The notes: generated by a model not told the origin, from the sequence alone. A stretch of DNA of 64,000 bases from Paenibacillus silvae (GCF_014639235.1 NZ_BMFU01000002.1:886361-950360); one strand, 5' to 3'. Counted from the stretch's first letter, positions 1 to 9,641 are shown. Translations and numbers: made by a program.

Positions 1-109
1 TAAATGGTATGTCAACTTTTGTAAATACAGGTAATCTGAACATATGCATCTTACTTTCCACTGCCATTTACGAGCACACAAAGCCTTACCCGGCTTGAAT
101 CTATACAAC

Positions 110-138
110 AAAAAGAGACCTTGTCACCAAGGCCTCCC
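110..138 (-). terminator. terminator of GntR/LacI-type regulator
   Basis: On the minus strand an imperfect GC-rich stem (GAGGCCTTG pairing with CAAGGTCTC, loop about 4 nt) is followed by a run of five Ts. It begins about 15 bp after the stop of the regulator gene, which fits an intrinsic terminator. Confidence 0.7.
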
Positions 139-153
139 ATCACATCAAACATG

Positions 154-1332
154 TTATTTCGGTTCAAATACAGCATTATCCCTTACCCTGCTTGTTGATG
201 TCCCCTTTACTAATGCAGCAGGCAGCGTGATGCGCCTCACACCCCCCGATTCCTGCCCCTGCATATGCTGCAGCACCATGTTAAACGCCTGTGCTCCCAT
301 TTCAAACTGGTTCTGCTTGAGATGCGTAATCCGGCTGTGTCTCTCCGTATGCGGACTGTCAAAACACAGGATAGACAGCTGCTCGGGCACACGCAAGCCA
401 ATCTGCTCCGCGGCCTCCAAAGCAAGTAAAGCAATGTCATACTCAGCTGCAAATACAGCGGTAATCTGCGGGTACTTCTTGAAATGTGCAGCCAGTGCCT
501 GAACATCGCGAACCTTGGCTTCAGGGTCAAATTCACTAGGCAAGGATGACAGAATAGACTCTACCCACAGCTCGCGATTCACCAGCACACCCTGATCATT
601 ATGGGCTTCAATAAACCCTTCAATCCGTTCCTCAATCGTTGTCGTATTCACTGGAGGCTGCGTCAGAAAAGCGATGTGCTGATGTCCCAGTTCAAACAGA
701 TACGTCGTGCCTTCTCTCGCAGCTCCAACGTTGTCTGTGCTGACCGAAGATGCTGGAATGCCCTTTAAATATCGATCGATCATCACAAACGGAAACTTGC
801 TAACGACCAGCTTCAAAATTTCGTCGCTGAAATACTCCCCCTGCGCCGGGAAAATAATCATACCATCTACCCCAAGCTCCAGCAGCTCACGAATGCACTG
901 CTCCTCCTGCTCGGGTATACCAAAGGAACGCCTGAGCACCAAAAAGCTGTCATGCTGCCGCGAAGCCTCCTCCATACCGTACAACAGCTCCGTACCATAC
1001 ATATCGCTGAAATTGGTGATCACCAGACCGATAAGCAGCTTGCGATTCGGCTCTTTCCCGGTCGTCGGTGAAGCACTACGCCCAAGTCCATCCGGGGTTA
1101 TAGCTGTATCCGCCACAAAAGAACCACGTCCAGGCTGCCGAACAATCAGCTGCTCATTCGCCAGCATCTCCAGCGCTTTCTTCGTCGTAATCCGGCTTAC
1201 GCCAAACTCGTCACATAACTCTTTTTCCGATGGAACACGATCACCAACTTTATATTGCTGCAGCTGTATTCGTTCTCGCAACGATTCAAAGATCTGTTCA
1301 TACATCGGCTTGGAAGCCGAGTCTTTCCCCAA
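154..1332 (-). CDS. GntR-family regulator with LacI-type sugar-binding domain (AraR-like)
   Basis: Residues about 5-70 form a GntR winged helix (SEKELCDEFGVSRITTKKALEML), and residues about 85-380 are a periplasmic-binding-protein-like effector domain as in LacI. This pairing is that of B. subtilis AraR, so it is expected to be a cytoplasmic repressor released by a sugar; the sugar cannot be read from the sequence. I chose the TTG at 1332 because a strong SD (GGAGGTG) lies six bases before it; the in-frame ATG (1347) and GTG (1353) upstream have poor spacing. That gives 392 aa. It is monocistronic with its own terminator. Foldback repeat copy 1 lies about 145 bp upstream. No target operon is adjacent inside the window; targets may lie left of the window edge. 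Confidence 0.85.
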   Translation of the reverse strand: MGKDSASKPMYEQIFESLRERIQLQQYKVGDRVPSEKELCDEFGVSRITTKKALEMLANEQLIVRQPGRGSFVADTAITPDGLGRSASPTTGKEPNRKLLIGLVITNFSDMYGTELLYGMEEASRQHDSFLVLRRSFGIPEQEEQCIRELLELGVDGMIIFPAQGEYFSDEILKLVVSKFPFVMIDRYLKGIPASSVSTDNVGAAREGTTYLFELGHQHIAFLTQPPVNTTTIEERIEGFIEAHNDQGVLVNRELWVESILSSLPSEFDPEAKVRDVQALAAHFKKYPQITAVFAAEYDIALLALEAAEQIGLRVPEQLSILCFDSPHTERHSRITHLKQNQFEMGAQAFNMVLQHMQGQESGGVRRITLPAALVKGTSTSRVRDNAVFEPK

Positions 1333-1476
1333 TACAAGCACCTCCATAAACACCTTAACTGCATAAGTCTTATATCCTAATATATCATGTTATATCATTA
1401 AAGTGAAGAAAGTTCAATATTATTGTATGTATGCGTACTTTTATTCTTGGAATAGCTTATTCACTTGAGCTCGATC

Positions 1477-1660
1477 TAAGTTGAGCTAAAGAATTTACAC
1501 AGTCCACTCCGATGACAGAATAACCTTCCAATCGCTGTTATCCCCAGATTTTTTTGATTCCCTTTTTTAAAAGGGAAAATCCGGTGATAAAGGCGACCGC
1601 TTCGCTTTTTCAGGTTTTTTCTGTCCTCTCCGTTCACGTGTAAATGAATAGTTCAACTTA
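1477..1660. repeat. foldback (MITE-like) repeat, copy 1
   Basis: A 184 bp element whose two halves are imperfect inverted complements over nearly the full length: outer arms TAAGTTGA(G/A)CTA...TTTACAC, then GACAGAA(T/A)AACC, then TTATC(A/C)CC(A/C)GATT, closing on CCCTTTT/AAAAGGG at the centre. It recurs at 16110-16301 and 60181-60366 in the same orientation. It contains no convincing gene. Function is unknown; the structure fits a miniature inverted-repeat element or a long RNA hairpin in the leader of the gene to its left. Confidence 0.85.
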
Positions 1661-1895
1661 TATATTTCCCATACCGTTCGGTTCAAATTCCATTGTTACT
1701 CTGAGTCTTGTGTTTGGGCTAAACTTAAATAACATTACTTTGTTAACACGTAAAACCAATGAAATTAAATCTGCACAAAACACTATTAGTGCAAATGCAT
1801 CTGGAGGTACTGGTTGGGTAGGTGATTGTCGCAACAAAGAGTAGATAACCATTTTAAGATACTGTGTTGTATTCGTAAAACCTCATCGTTCCATT

Positions 1896-1930
1896 AAAAA
1901 ACGGGCCCCCTATTTCCAGGGAGCCCGTTT
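1896..1930 (-). terminator. terminator of the large subtilase gene
   Basis: Perfect-looking GC-rich hairpin (AAACGGGCTCCCTG pairing with CAGGGGGCCCGTTT with one mismatch) followed by a T-run on the minus strand, about 95 bp after the subtilase stop. The symmetrical A/T flanks would let it work in both directions. Between 1661 and 1895 no supported gene was seen. Confidence 0.85.
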
Positions 1931-2023
1931 AATGCTGCTGTAGCTATCCATCACCGATTCAAATTTTCAGCAGCGTGCTGCATCTTCTTCTTGCTCTGAA
2001 CGTTCTCATGCACGCCGATTGGT

Positions 2024-5000
2024 TCAGGACTCCAAGCTGTCAGCAGCACGTGTATCTGACTTGGTATCCGCTGGTGCTGTCTCAGCCTCGCTGCCCGTTT
2101 CTTCTTCTACAGCAGGCGTCCCCTCTCCCGGTTCTATTCCTTGCGGGGCACTAACGAACAAACGCCCTGCTGCCTGAGTCTCGACTTTGTTTCCAGCTTC
2201 ATCCTGCGCACGAATCACAATGATTCCGCCTTCAAGCACAAGTGATGAAGGTGCTGTATATGTGCCTGAGTACAATCCTGGCTCCGTTTCCACGAGCGGG
2301 ACCTCCCCCGCAGCTTCCGCGTTCAGATTCAGCGGCAGCTGAATTCGGAATGAAGCTTGCAGTCCAGGCTTGCTTTTGAACGAAACGGTAACACTTTCTC
2401 CTGCTGTAATATTTACGTCCTCCGCAGGTGTAATATCTCTCAATTCCGGTACTTCCGTCTCAACGAATACGGTTCGTGTTACCGTTGTTTTATTTCCCGC
2501 AAGATCGGTTGCTGTAATGGTAATTACATTCTCGCCCTCATTCACCAATACCCGATGACTGAACTTTTTGTCTCTGTCCACTTGTACGGTCTGGCCATTT
2601 ACGGTGACCTTGTCAAGGTAGGCTTCGACCACACTGCCTGTCACATGAACCACTTCGGTATTGATCCGGCTTCCTTCCGCGGGACTGACAATCGTCAGCT
2701 GCGGTTGGGTCTGATCGAGAATAAGGATTATCGGCAGCGACCGATCTGTTGCTTTGCCATCAATGATCGCTTCTGCTGTAATGACATTAACTCCTGCCTG
2801 CAGCTTCACTCCAGCTGAAAATTTGCCATTATTCACGGTTGTCGTTCCTGCGGCATTTTTGCCATTATAAAACTTGATCTGCGCCCCGGAAGCAGGAGAT
2901 GTTCCCGAGATCGTATAAGTGGACTGATTCGTGTACGTATTCACTGGCTGCGTAAGCACCGGAGCATTGACCGGATATTTAACAACCGCACGAATCATGT
3001 AATTGCCCTCTTCAGCAGGTGATGCACTCCACGCACCACTTACACGCTGCCAGCTCCGAGCTGCATATTCACCATCTTCATCCGTCGCCAGACCAGGTGC
3101 GCTTGTACCTGCCAAGGTCTGGATATAGACAATGTAGAAATCACCTGTAACAACAATCGGGTCAGGGAACTCCACCGTAGTCCATTGATCATTACGCAGC
3201 GCGGTACCATCGAACGGACCGGCCAGCAATTGGCCTGGTGCTCCGGCTGCTCCTGTTGCATCATACACAGCATATTTGAAAGCTGTACCACCAGGTACAG
3301 GCCATTCTGTATTCCAGAATCGGAACGAGGCTCCTGTAACTTGTGCTGTCTCCATCTCAGGAGTCATGCGAACAGCCCAGGCATTATTAGCAGCATTGAA
3401 TGCTCTTGCATTCTCGGCTGATCCGTCATCATAAGCAATTTCACCCGGGAAACCGATGAATGGCTTCAAGGCGATATCCTTCTCTGCTGTGCCGTTGCCA
3501 GGTACGGTTACCGTAACCTTTTGGCTGTAGTAATCTTTTGCGCGAACGGATAACGTATAATCTCCTTCCAGCAGCTGAAGCGCAAACCGCCCATCTGCTC
3601 CGGTACGAACCTCTGCTACGTTGGCATCTTCAATCACAAGCACCGAAGCGTCAGCTACAGGCTGTCCTGTGCGCTCATCCTTCACAATGCCTTTGACTTC
3701 CCCATAAGGGATTTCTTCCAGATTAAAGTTAGCCTTGGCCCCGCTGCCATCCGTGATCGTCACCGTTTTCGTTTGCGGATAGTACCCGTACGCTTCAGCC
3801 TTTAACGTATAATCTCCGGCAACATGTGTGAAGCTGTACTTGCCAGTGGACGAATCGGTTTTCACAGAACGCCCGGTTTCTAACACAGTAACGGTTGCGC
3901 TTGCCGGCAGACTCTGCGGCTGTACCGAGCCGGTTCCCGGTTTTTCAACCGCTGGCTCCTGAGCCTTGGTTTTGTTGAATTCCGCTTTATCTGTTCGTGT
4001 AATTTTGTACCACGGGTTCTCATAGGACGGTTTAGGCTTGTCGGTAGCGAGCACAACAGCATCATCCGCTGTCACAGCCTCCGTTGTTGCTCCCAGCACA
4101 CGGAAATCATCAATAAACCAGCCTTGTCTCACAACACTGTTATCTGAGGTCAAGCGGAAACGGAATTGAACTTCATGTCCAGTCAAACCACTCAGCCCAT
4201 AGAAAACAGGCGTCCACTGCTTTCCGTTGGTGCTATGGGAGAACTTGCCGAGCTCCGTCCAGGTTGTACCTCCATCCTTCGTTGCTTCGACATAACCGAA
4301 ATCATACCCGCTCTCGATCTCATACCAGTGATTAAACGTCAGCGTTGCGCTGGATACATCCGTCAGATCAATAACTGGGGATACGAGTGAGTAGTTGGAG
4401 CCATTCTCATAGGTGTTATCCAGATCGGTCGCCCACACATTAGGCGGGGATACGGCACTCAGAGGGCCGGTTGACGGAACACCCCGCTCCCACTCATCCT
4501 TCGTTCCTGAATGTGTCCATCCATTGTCATCGTTCCCGTCAAACGAGTCGATATAGATGTCCTCAGGCACTTCCACCTGGATGGATACTTCATTGGATTT
4601 TTCACTTTCATTGCCGCTATAATCAAGCGCTGCTACGGTGTAATAATACGTTTTATCTGATGCTGTTGTCGTGTCAATATACGTTGTTTTTCTCACGACG
4701 CCTAGCGGCTCGGCATAAGAACCTGCCGTTTCAGAACGATAGATCACATAGGACTCCAGATCCTCATCTTGCGAGCCTGTCCAGTTCAGCGTAACGTTGC
4801 CCAGAATATCCGACGTTGCAGTAAGTGCTGAAGGCGCTTCAGGAGCGATATCGTCCAATTCCTGCACCTCAAAGTCATCAATATACCAGCCAGCCTTCTG
4901 TACAGAGCCATCGCTCGTCAGATTAAACTGGATAAACACCTGCTGACCGGCGTAAGGACGCAAATCGATATATTGTGTTTTCCACTCACCGCTTGCGCCT

Positions 5001-7345
5001 GTATAGCTAAGCAGCTCCTCAAAAACATAATCATTATCCTCGGAAGCTATATAGACCTTACCGAAGTCGAGATTGTTCTCCAGATCGTACCAATGCTTGA
5101 AGGTTAACAAAGCACCTTCAGGACTCTCGGTCAGGTCGATCGGCGGCGGAGTCAAGAAAGCATTGCTATTTGGCAGATATGTGCCCTGCAGATTCGTCGC
5201 AATGACCTTATCCCCGGAATAAGCCGCCCGCGGCCCGCTCACAGGTGCCCCCCATACCCAGGTGCTTCCTGTTCCCCCGGTAGTAAAACCAAGCTGATCC
5301 TCTTCAAAGTCCTGCAAATATCCAGGCTGTACACCGTTTGAGACAGCAACGTTGTATACTTCGCTTTCAAAACCGTTATTGCCATAATCATTCACGCGAA
5401 TATAATATTCTACGCCCGCCGGCTCAATCAGAAAAGCAGGAATCGTAGCCGTATAAGTGCCATCCTTGCTATCTCCCTCAATCCGGTTCATCGGCAGATA
5501 AATGTATTGCTTCGTGCCTTTCGTTCTGGCAAAGGCTTCAACCGATACAACCGCAACATTATCTGTGACATGGGCCGTAAGCGGAATATCGAGACCCGTA
5601 AATGCGGAGTTCACTGGCGTATGCTGCAGCACCGGCTCCTCCAGATCATCTCCGGCAGTAACCACTCTTCCCGATACGGTACCGATTCCTTCAAGAACCG
5701 AACCAACAGCATCGAGCGCATTGATAATTCCATATCCGTAACCGTTGTTCGGGGATACTGGATACTGGCTGTCGGTTCGCGGTGTAGCTGTATCCATAAT
5801 AATCTGCTCCAGCTGATCCACATTAAGCGAGTGGTTCGCTTGAAGCAGCAGTGCAGCAAGTGCCGTTGTATGCGGTCCTGCCATGGATGTGCCGTTCCAT
5901 CCACCTTCATATGTACCTCCCGGCACGGACGAACGAATGTTCACACCAGGGGCGGATACCTCCGGTTTAATCTCATCATACGGGGATGGACCCAGCAATG
6001 AGAAGGAGGCCAGATTCCCGTTAATATCCGTTGCACCTGTAGCGAAGCTCTCAGGATAGTTTGCAGGGTTCGCTACCGAACCGGGCCCGCCCGGATTCGT
6101 CAAACGTACGTTGCCCGCAGAGAATTCAGGGAAAATCTGGGCATCACGCCAAGCCTGAACCATGGGACGAAACCATTCATCGAGACCAGCTCCACCGCCC
6201 CATGAATTGTTCACAACGTCTGGTGCGAGTTCGGGATGCAGATTGCCTTCAGCATCAACCGGTGCAATCAGCCACTGACCTCCATCGAGAATAATTGCAT
6301 CCGTGGTCTCTGGATTGAAAATACGTACCCCGATCCACTTGGCACCCGGCGCAACCCCGATCTGGTTCGTTCCATCCACTTCAGAACCTACCATCGTTCC
6401 CATCGTGTGAGTTCCATGTCCATCTGCATCAGCAGGAAGTGCAGCGCCGCTGTGCGGATCATACCAGCTTAGCTCAGGATCAACAATATTGCCCGAAGCG
6501 TCCAGTCCGCGCCACTTGCTGCGCAGCGCCGGATGGGTGTAATCCACCCCGCTGTCCAGATTGGCAACAACGATGCCTGTTCCGTCAATGCCTCGTTCCC
6601 ACACCGCAGGTGCATTGATATAGTCAATGTTCCATTCTACATTTTGCGTCTGCTTCTTCACCTTGGAGTCGGCTTCTTTGACCGCAGCGGACTCTGCAGC
6701 CGATTCCTTGACATCGTTGTCCTTGACCGCAGGCTCCTTCGCCGGGGATTGTGCCGCACCTTTCGATGAAGCAGCAGCCGAAGTCTGATTCTCAGGCTGC
6801 TTGCTGACTTCTGCCTTTTGCAGATAACGCGTTTCATTTGGCAGAATTTTCTCTACCTCTGGCAGCAGCGCGATTTGCTCCATCACTTCCTTGGTACTCG
6901 TAACCGCGAGAGAATTCACGATGAAATAGCTTTTATATTCTTTGACTTTGCCTGAACTTACTTCCTTATCGAGATAGTGTTCAATGGAATATTGTGTCCG
7001 TGAAGCCGTTTCGCGCAGTGAGCTAACCACGGAATTACGTACAGACAGCTTGGTTGCCGCAGGGGTTTCTTTGGCAATCGAAGCTTTCTGCATCGCTTGT
7101 TTGGATACAGCCGCGGTATCCACCTGCTCCTTCATTTTGACAAGATAGGTGACATATTCGCTGCCCTCGAATTCTTTGGTTAACTTCGCATTCACTTTGG
7201 AGGTTGAAACCTCGGCCAGACTGGACTTCATATCCTTGCTGGATGAGCTTCTGTCTTGTGCAGCAACCGGTTGAACAATTGAAAATGCAAGGAGAAGCGA
7301 CAGTCCCATAGAGACGGGCTTACGTAATTTTTTTAACTTTATCAA
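2024..7345 (-). CDS. secreted S8 subtilase, bacillopeptidase F-like, multidomain
   Basis: 1773-aa extracellular serine protease. A signal peptide (residues 1-29, ending QPVAA) is followed by an I9-type propeptide (about 55-174), an Ala/Glu/Lys-rich linker, and an S8 catalytic domain with Asp264 (LDSGVDYTHP), His309 (DGHGTHTMGT) and Ser487 (NGTSMAGPH). Downstream come two immune-inhibitor-A-type jelly rolls (about 674-830 and 929-1088) separated by an FN3 domain, two carboxypeptidase-regulatory-like repeats (about 1146-1302), another beta-sandwich and Ig-like repeats to about 1740, then an acidic tail. There is no LPXTG sorting signal, so it is probably secreted free. B. subtilis Bpr is about 1430 aa, so this is longer. 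The start is TTG with GGGAG nine bases upstream. It is monocistronic; a small leader ORF precedes it. Confidence 0.92.
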   Translation of the reverse strand: MIKLKKLRKPVSMGLSLLLAFSIVQPVAAQDRSSSSKDMKSSLAEVSTSKVNAKLTKEFEGSEYVTYLVKMKEQVDTAAVSKQAMQKASIAKETPAATKLSVRNSVVSSLRETASRTQYSIEHYLDKEVSSGKVKEYKSYFIVNSLAVTSTKEVMEQIALLPEVEKILPNETRYLQKAEVSKQPENQTSAAASSKGAAQSPAKEPAVKDNDVKESAAESAAVKEADSKVKKQTQNVEWNIDYINAPAVWERGIDGTGIVVANLDSGVDYTHPALRSKWRGLDASGNIVDPELSWYDPHSGAALPADADGHGTHTMGTMVGSEVDGTNQIGVAPGAKWIGVRIFNPETTDAIILDGGQWLIAPVDAEGNLHPELAPDVVNNSWGGGAGLDEWFRPMVQAWRDAQIFPEFSAGNVRLTNPGGPGSVANPANYPESFATGATDINGNLASFSLLGPSPYDEIKPEVSAPGVNIRSSVPGGTYEGGWNGTSMAGPHTTALAALLLQANHSLNVDQLEQIIMDTATPRTDSQYPVSPNNGYGYGIINALDAVGSVLEGIGTVSGRVVTAGDDLEEPVLQHTPVNSAFTGLDIPLTAHVTDNVAVVSVEAFARTKGTKQYIYLPMNRIEGDSKDGTYTATIPAFLIEPAGVEYYIRVNDYGNNGFESEVYNVAVSNGVQPGYLQDFEEDQLGFTTGGTGSTWVWGAPVSGPRAAYSGDKVIATNLQGTYLPNSNAFLTPPPIDLTESPEGALLTFKHWYDLENNLDFGKVYIASEDNDYVFEELLSYTGASGEWKTQYIDLRPYAGQQVFIQFNLTSDGSVQKAGWYIDDFEVQELDDIAPEAPSALTATSDILGNVTLNWTGSQDEDLESYVIYRSETAGSYAEPLGVVRKTTYIDTTTASDKTYYYTVAALDYSGNESEKSNEVSIQVEVPEDIYIDSFDGNDDNGWTHSGTKDEWERGVPSTGPLSAVSPPNVWATDLDNTYENGSNYSLVSPVIDLTDVSSATLTFNHWYEIESGYDFGYVEATKDGGTTWTELGKFSHSTNGKQWTPVFYGLSGLTGHEVQFRFRLTSDNSVVRQGWFIDDFRVLGATTEAVTADDAVVLATDKPKPSYENPWYKITRTDKAEFNKTKAQEPAVEKPGTGSVQPQSLPASATVTVLETGRSVKTDSSTGKYSFTHVAGDYTLKAEAYGYYPQTKTVTITDGSGAKANFNLEEIPYGEVKGIVKDERTGQPVADASVLVIEDANVAEVRTGADGRFALQLLEGDYTLSVRAKDYYSQKVTVTVPGNGTAEKDIALKPFIGFPGEIAYDDGSAENARAFNAANNAWAVRMTPEMETAQVTGASFRFWNTEWPVPGGTAFKYAVYDATGAAGAPGQLLAGPFDGTALRNDQWTTVEFPDPIVVTGDFYIVYIQTLAGTSAPGLATDEDGEYAARSWQRVSGAWSASPAEEGNYMIRAVVKYPVNAPVLTQPVNTYTNQSTYTISGTSPASGAQIKFYNGKNAAGTTTVNNGKFSAGVKLQAGVNVITAEAIIDGKATDRSLPIILILDQTQPQLTIVSPAEGSRINTEVVHVTGSVVEAYLDKVTVNGQTVQVDRDKKFSHRVLVNEGENVITITATDLAGNKTTVTRTVFVETEVPELRDITPAEDVNITAGESVTVSFKSKPGLQASFRIQLPLNLNAEAAGEVPLVETEPGLYSGTYTAPSSLVLEGGIIVIRAQDEAGNKVETQAAGRLFVSAPQGIEPGEGTPAVEEETGSEAETAPADTKSDTRAADSLES

Positions 7346-7391
7346 ACTTTTCCACTCCCTTTACCCGGTTTTGTCATTTGCTCTAGTACAG

Positions 7392-7478
7392 CTACCCTTC
7401 TCTGTGAATGAACACACACATGATGATTACACAGCAAATTGTCTGGAAATCATGTTCAGCATCTGATGTTGATGTCAC
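7392..7478 (-). CDS. possible leader peptide / upstream ORF of the subtilase gene
   Basis: A near-perfect SD (AAAGGAGGTGA) lies just upstream of an ATG that is followed at once by TGA (7480-7475). Overlapping it in another frame a GTG opens a 28-residue ORF (MTSTSDAEHDFQ..., ending FIHREG) that stops 46 bp before the subtilase TTG start. Either a start-stop element or a short leader peptide is being offered to ribosomes here. Nothing is recognised in the peptide; two adjacent Cys and a hydrophobic stretch are visible. It could instead be a chance ORF downstream of a displaced SD. Confidence 0.4.
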   Translation of the reverse strand: MTSTSDAEHDFQTICCVIIMCVFIHREG

Positions 7479-8001
7479 ATAAAGCCTCACCTCCTTTACA
7501 ATTTCGGTTAAGGAAAATAAGGAACGCTAACACTTTTAATTGTCCAGCGGTCAAAAGCGGGTTGCAGAAAACGTATTAAATACGACAGCATGCAGATCGA
7601 AACGTCGGAGTCTCTTTGGCTTATGCAAGGTTCGTGAAAGGTGAATGGAGAGTCTGTAAGCATTCTGTTGGAGGATATTCAGGAGCGTTAGCAGAACGCT
7701 TGCCAAGAAGTGGTGAGTAAATCCGGGTAAACATAACGGGTTGGTTAGGCGAATACATCAACAATTACCTATAAAAGTTAAATTCCACTCTAAATTGGAT
7801 TTTATTGGTATAGTATAGATTTAAAGATTGATATGCACAAGTACTTTCTTGAAAAAAATAGAAAATAAGTCTATATCATGCTTTCAATTACCTATTTTCA
7901 ACAAGATTGAAGCCCGACACTTTCGCATATGCGAAAGATTTATAGACCTCCCCCTTTTAAGCTATGTCTGAATATCTATTATCTTTGGACCTGTGGAAAC
8001 G
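7479..8001. other. intergenic region upstream of the subtilase, no gene seen
   Basis: About 520 bp between the fucosidase terminator and the subtilase leader. It must hold the subtilase promoter (a TTGACC hexamer near 7545-7553 on the minus strand is a weak candidate) and contains an 18-bp perfect palindrome at 7920-7937. No ORF with a ribosome binding site was found on either strand. Confidence 0.5.
7920..7937. promoter_or_regulatory. 18-bp perfect palindrome
   Basis: CTTTCGCATATGCGAAAG is a perfect inverted repeat with no loop, in non-coding DNA. It lacks a following T-run, so it looks more like a protein-binding site than a terminator. The binding protein is unknown. Confidence 0.4.
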
Positions 8002-8034
8002 AAAAAAAGACCAGCGTATCCGCCGATCCTCTTT
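8002..8034 (-). terminator. terminator of alpha-L-fucosidase gene
   Basis: Minus-strand stem GATCGGCG/CGCTGGTC closed by a four-base loop and followed by seven Ts, about 30 bp after the fucosidase stop codon. Confidence 0.75.
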
Positions 8035-8064
8035 ATACTCAATATTCCAATATCCCTCTTGCCC

Positions 8065-9522
8065 TTAATCCAGCTCAATTTTGAACACAACCGGAGCACT
8101 GGACTTCACACCCGCTGCAGTAATGGTCAGTGCTTCTTCATTTCTCTCCCAATGCGGCTGCTCCTCATACCCAAGAATCTGAACCTGTTGAATGATCCCG
8201 TGAAAATGGGCAGAGCCTTCCTTCAGCGCTTTAATATGAACAACGCCGTTGTCAGGGTAAACCAGAACCGTTGCATACAGATAATGGTCTTTTACCGTAA
8301 AACGAATATCCTCACTCGTAAAAGCCTTTGTATCTCCATCCGTAAATTGCCCTTCCTTCACCTCTGTCGGTCCTTCGCCATAGGTACGCCAGAACGATGT
8401 ATCATAGATCGCTTCGCCGTTGATATCCAGCCATTTACCGATGCTTAGCAAAATATCCTGATCCTCTTCAGGTATCGTTCCATCTGCTTTCGGACCAACA
8501 TTCAACAGCAGACTTCCATTTTTAGATACGATATCCACGAGATCCCGTATAATCTCTTCAGCTGCTTTATAGTGATTATTTTCGGTATAACACCAGGAAT
8601 TTCGCGCAACGGCCGTATCGGTTTGCCAAAAATAAGGCTTGAGCTCCGCGAACTGTCCTCGCTCCACATCGGGAACGGCTGTGCCAAACATGAATGCCTC
8701 ATGCTTGTAGTTGATAGCAACGGGAATGCCCCATTCCTCGCCTTTGTTATAATAATACGCCGCAAATTTTTTGAGATATGGCTTGAAGGCAGCATTTTGA
8801 ATCCACCAGTCAAAGTAAAAAATGCTTGGCTGATACTCATCCACCAGCTCGCAGCATCGAATGAGCCAGTCCTCCAGATACTCTTGCGAAGGCGGCGAGC
8901 CGTACAAGTCTTGATGATCCGGCTCCGGCATCGCCGGCCAGTAGAAATCTCCACGCTGCATCGGCTCCTGAATGTCGGATTCAAATTCTTTCCCGTGGGA
9001 CATAAAGAACCAGTGCTCCGCCCGGTGTGAGGATACACAGAAGGTCAGTCCCTGCTTCTTATACGCCTCCTTCATTTCCCCAAGCAGATCCCGTTTGGGT
9101 CCCATTTCATATGTGTTATAGTGAGAGATAGAGCTCTTGTACATCTGGAAACCGTCATGGTGCTCTGCGACAGGCATAACGTATCTTGCACCTGCTTGTT
9201 TGAACAGGGTCGCCCATTCATCGGCATCAAACTTTTCTGCCTGGAACATTGGAATAAAGTCCTTATAACCAAAATCGCGATGTTTTCCATACGTTGCAAG
9301 ATGGTGTTCATAGGCCTTGGACCCTTGTATATACATATTGCGTGAATACCACTCACTATCATAAGCCGGCACGGAATACACACCCCAATGGATGAAAATG
9401 CCGAATTTCGCTTTTTGATACCAATCAGGAACGCCAAATTGACGAAGTGAGGTCCAGTTATCCTTGAATTTACCGCTGGCAATGTTGGTCTCAATATGCT
9501 GTAAATATTCGTTTTTATTCAT
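8065..9522 (-). CDS. alpha-L-fucosidase (GH29)
   Basis: 485 aa, no signal peptide, so a cytoplasmic glycosidase releasing L-fucose from fucosylated oligosaccharides. Family features visible: the N-terminal WYQKAKFGIFIHWGVYS block, the HHDGF motif (EHHDGFQMY), and FYFDWWIQ at about residue 236, where the Asp corresponds to the GH29 nucleophile. A C-terminal beta-sandwich with SLLLNVGPKADGTIP precedes it in the usual order. It is divergent from an AraC regulator 120 bp away, which is its likely activator. An L-fuconolactonase-like gene lies about 43 kb away at 51586-52413, so fucose use may be spread across the region. Confidence 0.9.
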   Translation of the reverse strand: MNKNEYLQHIETNIASGKFKDNWTSLRQFGVPDWYQKAKFGIFIHWGVYSVPAYDSEWYSRNMYIQGSKAYEHHLATYGKHRDFGYKDFIPMFQAEKFDADEWATLFKQAGARYVMPVAEHHDGFQMYKSSISHYNTYEMGPKRDLLGEMKEAYKKQGLTFCVSSHRAEHWFFMSHGKEFESDIQEPMQRGDFYWPAMPEPDHQDLYGSPPSQEYLEDWLIRCCELVDEYQPSIFYFDWWIQNAAFKPYLKKFAAYYYNKGEEWGIPVAINYKHEAFMFGTAVPDVERGQFAELKPYFWQTDTAVARNSWCYTENNHYKAAEEIIRDLVDIVSKNGSLLLNVGPKADGTIPEEDQDILLSIGKWLDINGEAIYDTSFWRTYGEGPTEVKEGQFTDGDTKAFTSEDIRFTVKDHYLYATVLVYPDNGVVHIKALKEGSAHFHGIIQQVQILGYEEQPHWERNEEALTITAAGVKSSAPVVFKIELD

Positions 9523-9641
9523 GTGCTGTTCTCATCCTTCCCTTATTGGCTACATCTGTATTGTAGTGTGACGGGATGGTGATGCGAATGCAGAACATTA
9601 ACCATTAGATGGACGATAATAACCTTCAGGGAGAGGTGCTT

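Noticed and set aside
544..556. GGATGACAGAATAG resembling the repeat's GATGACAGAAT block
   Set aside because: Only about 11 bases match and it lies in the coding region of the regulator; no other repeat part is nearby.
1644..1844. 66-aa ORF on the plus strand after repeat copy 1
   Set aside because: Its ATG lies in the repeat's right arm, it has no SD, and the translation shows no family or signal; the opposite strand is also open, as expected for chance.
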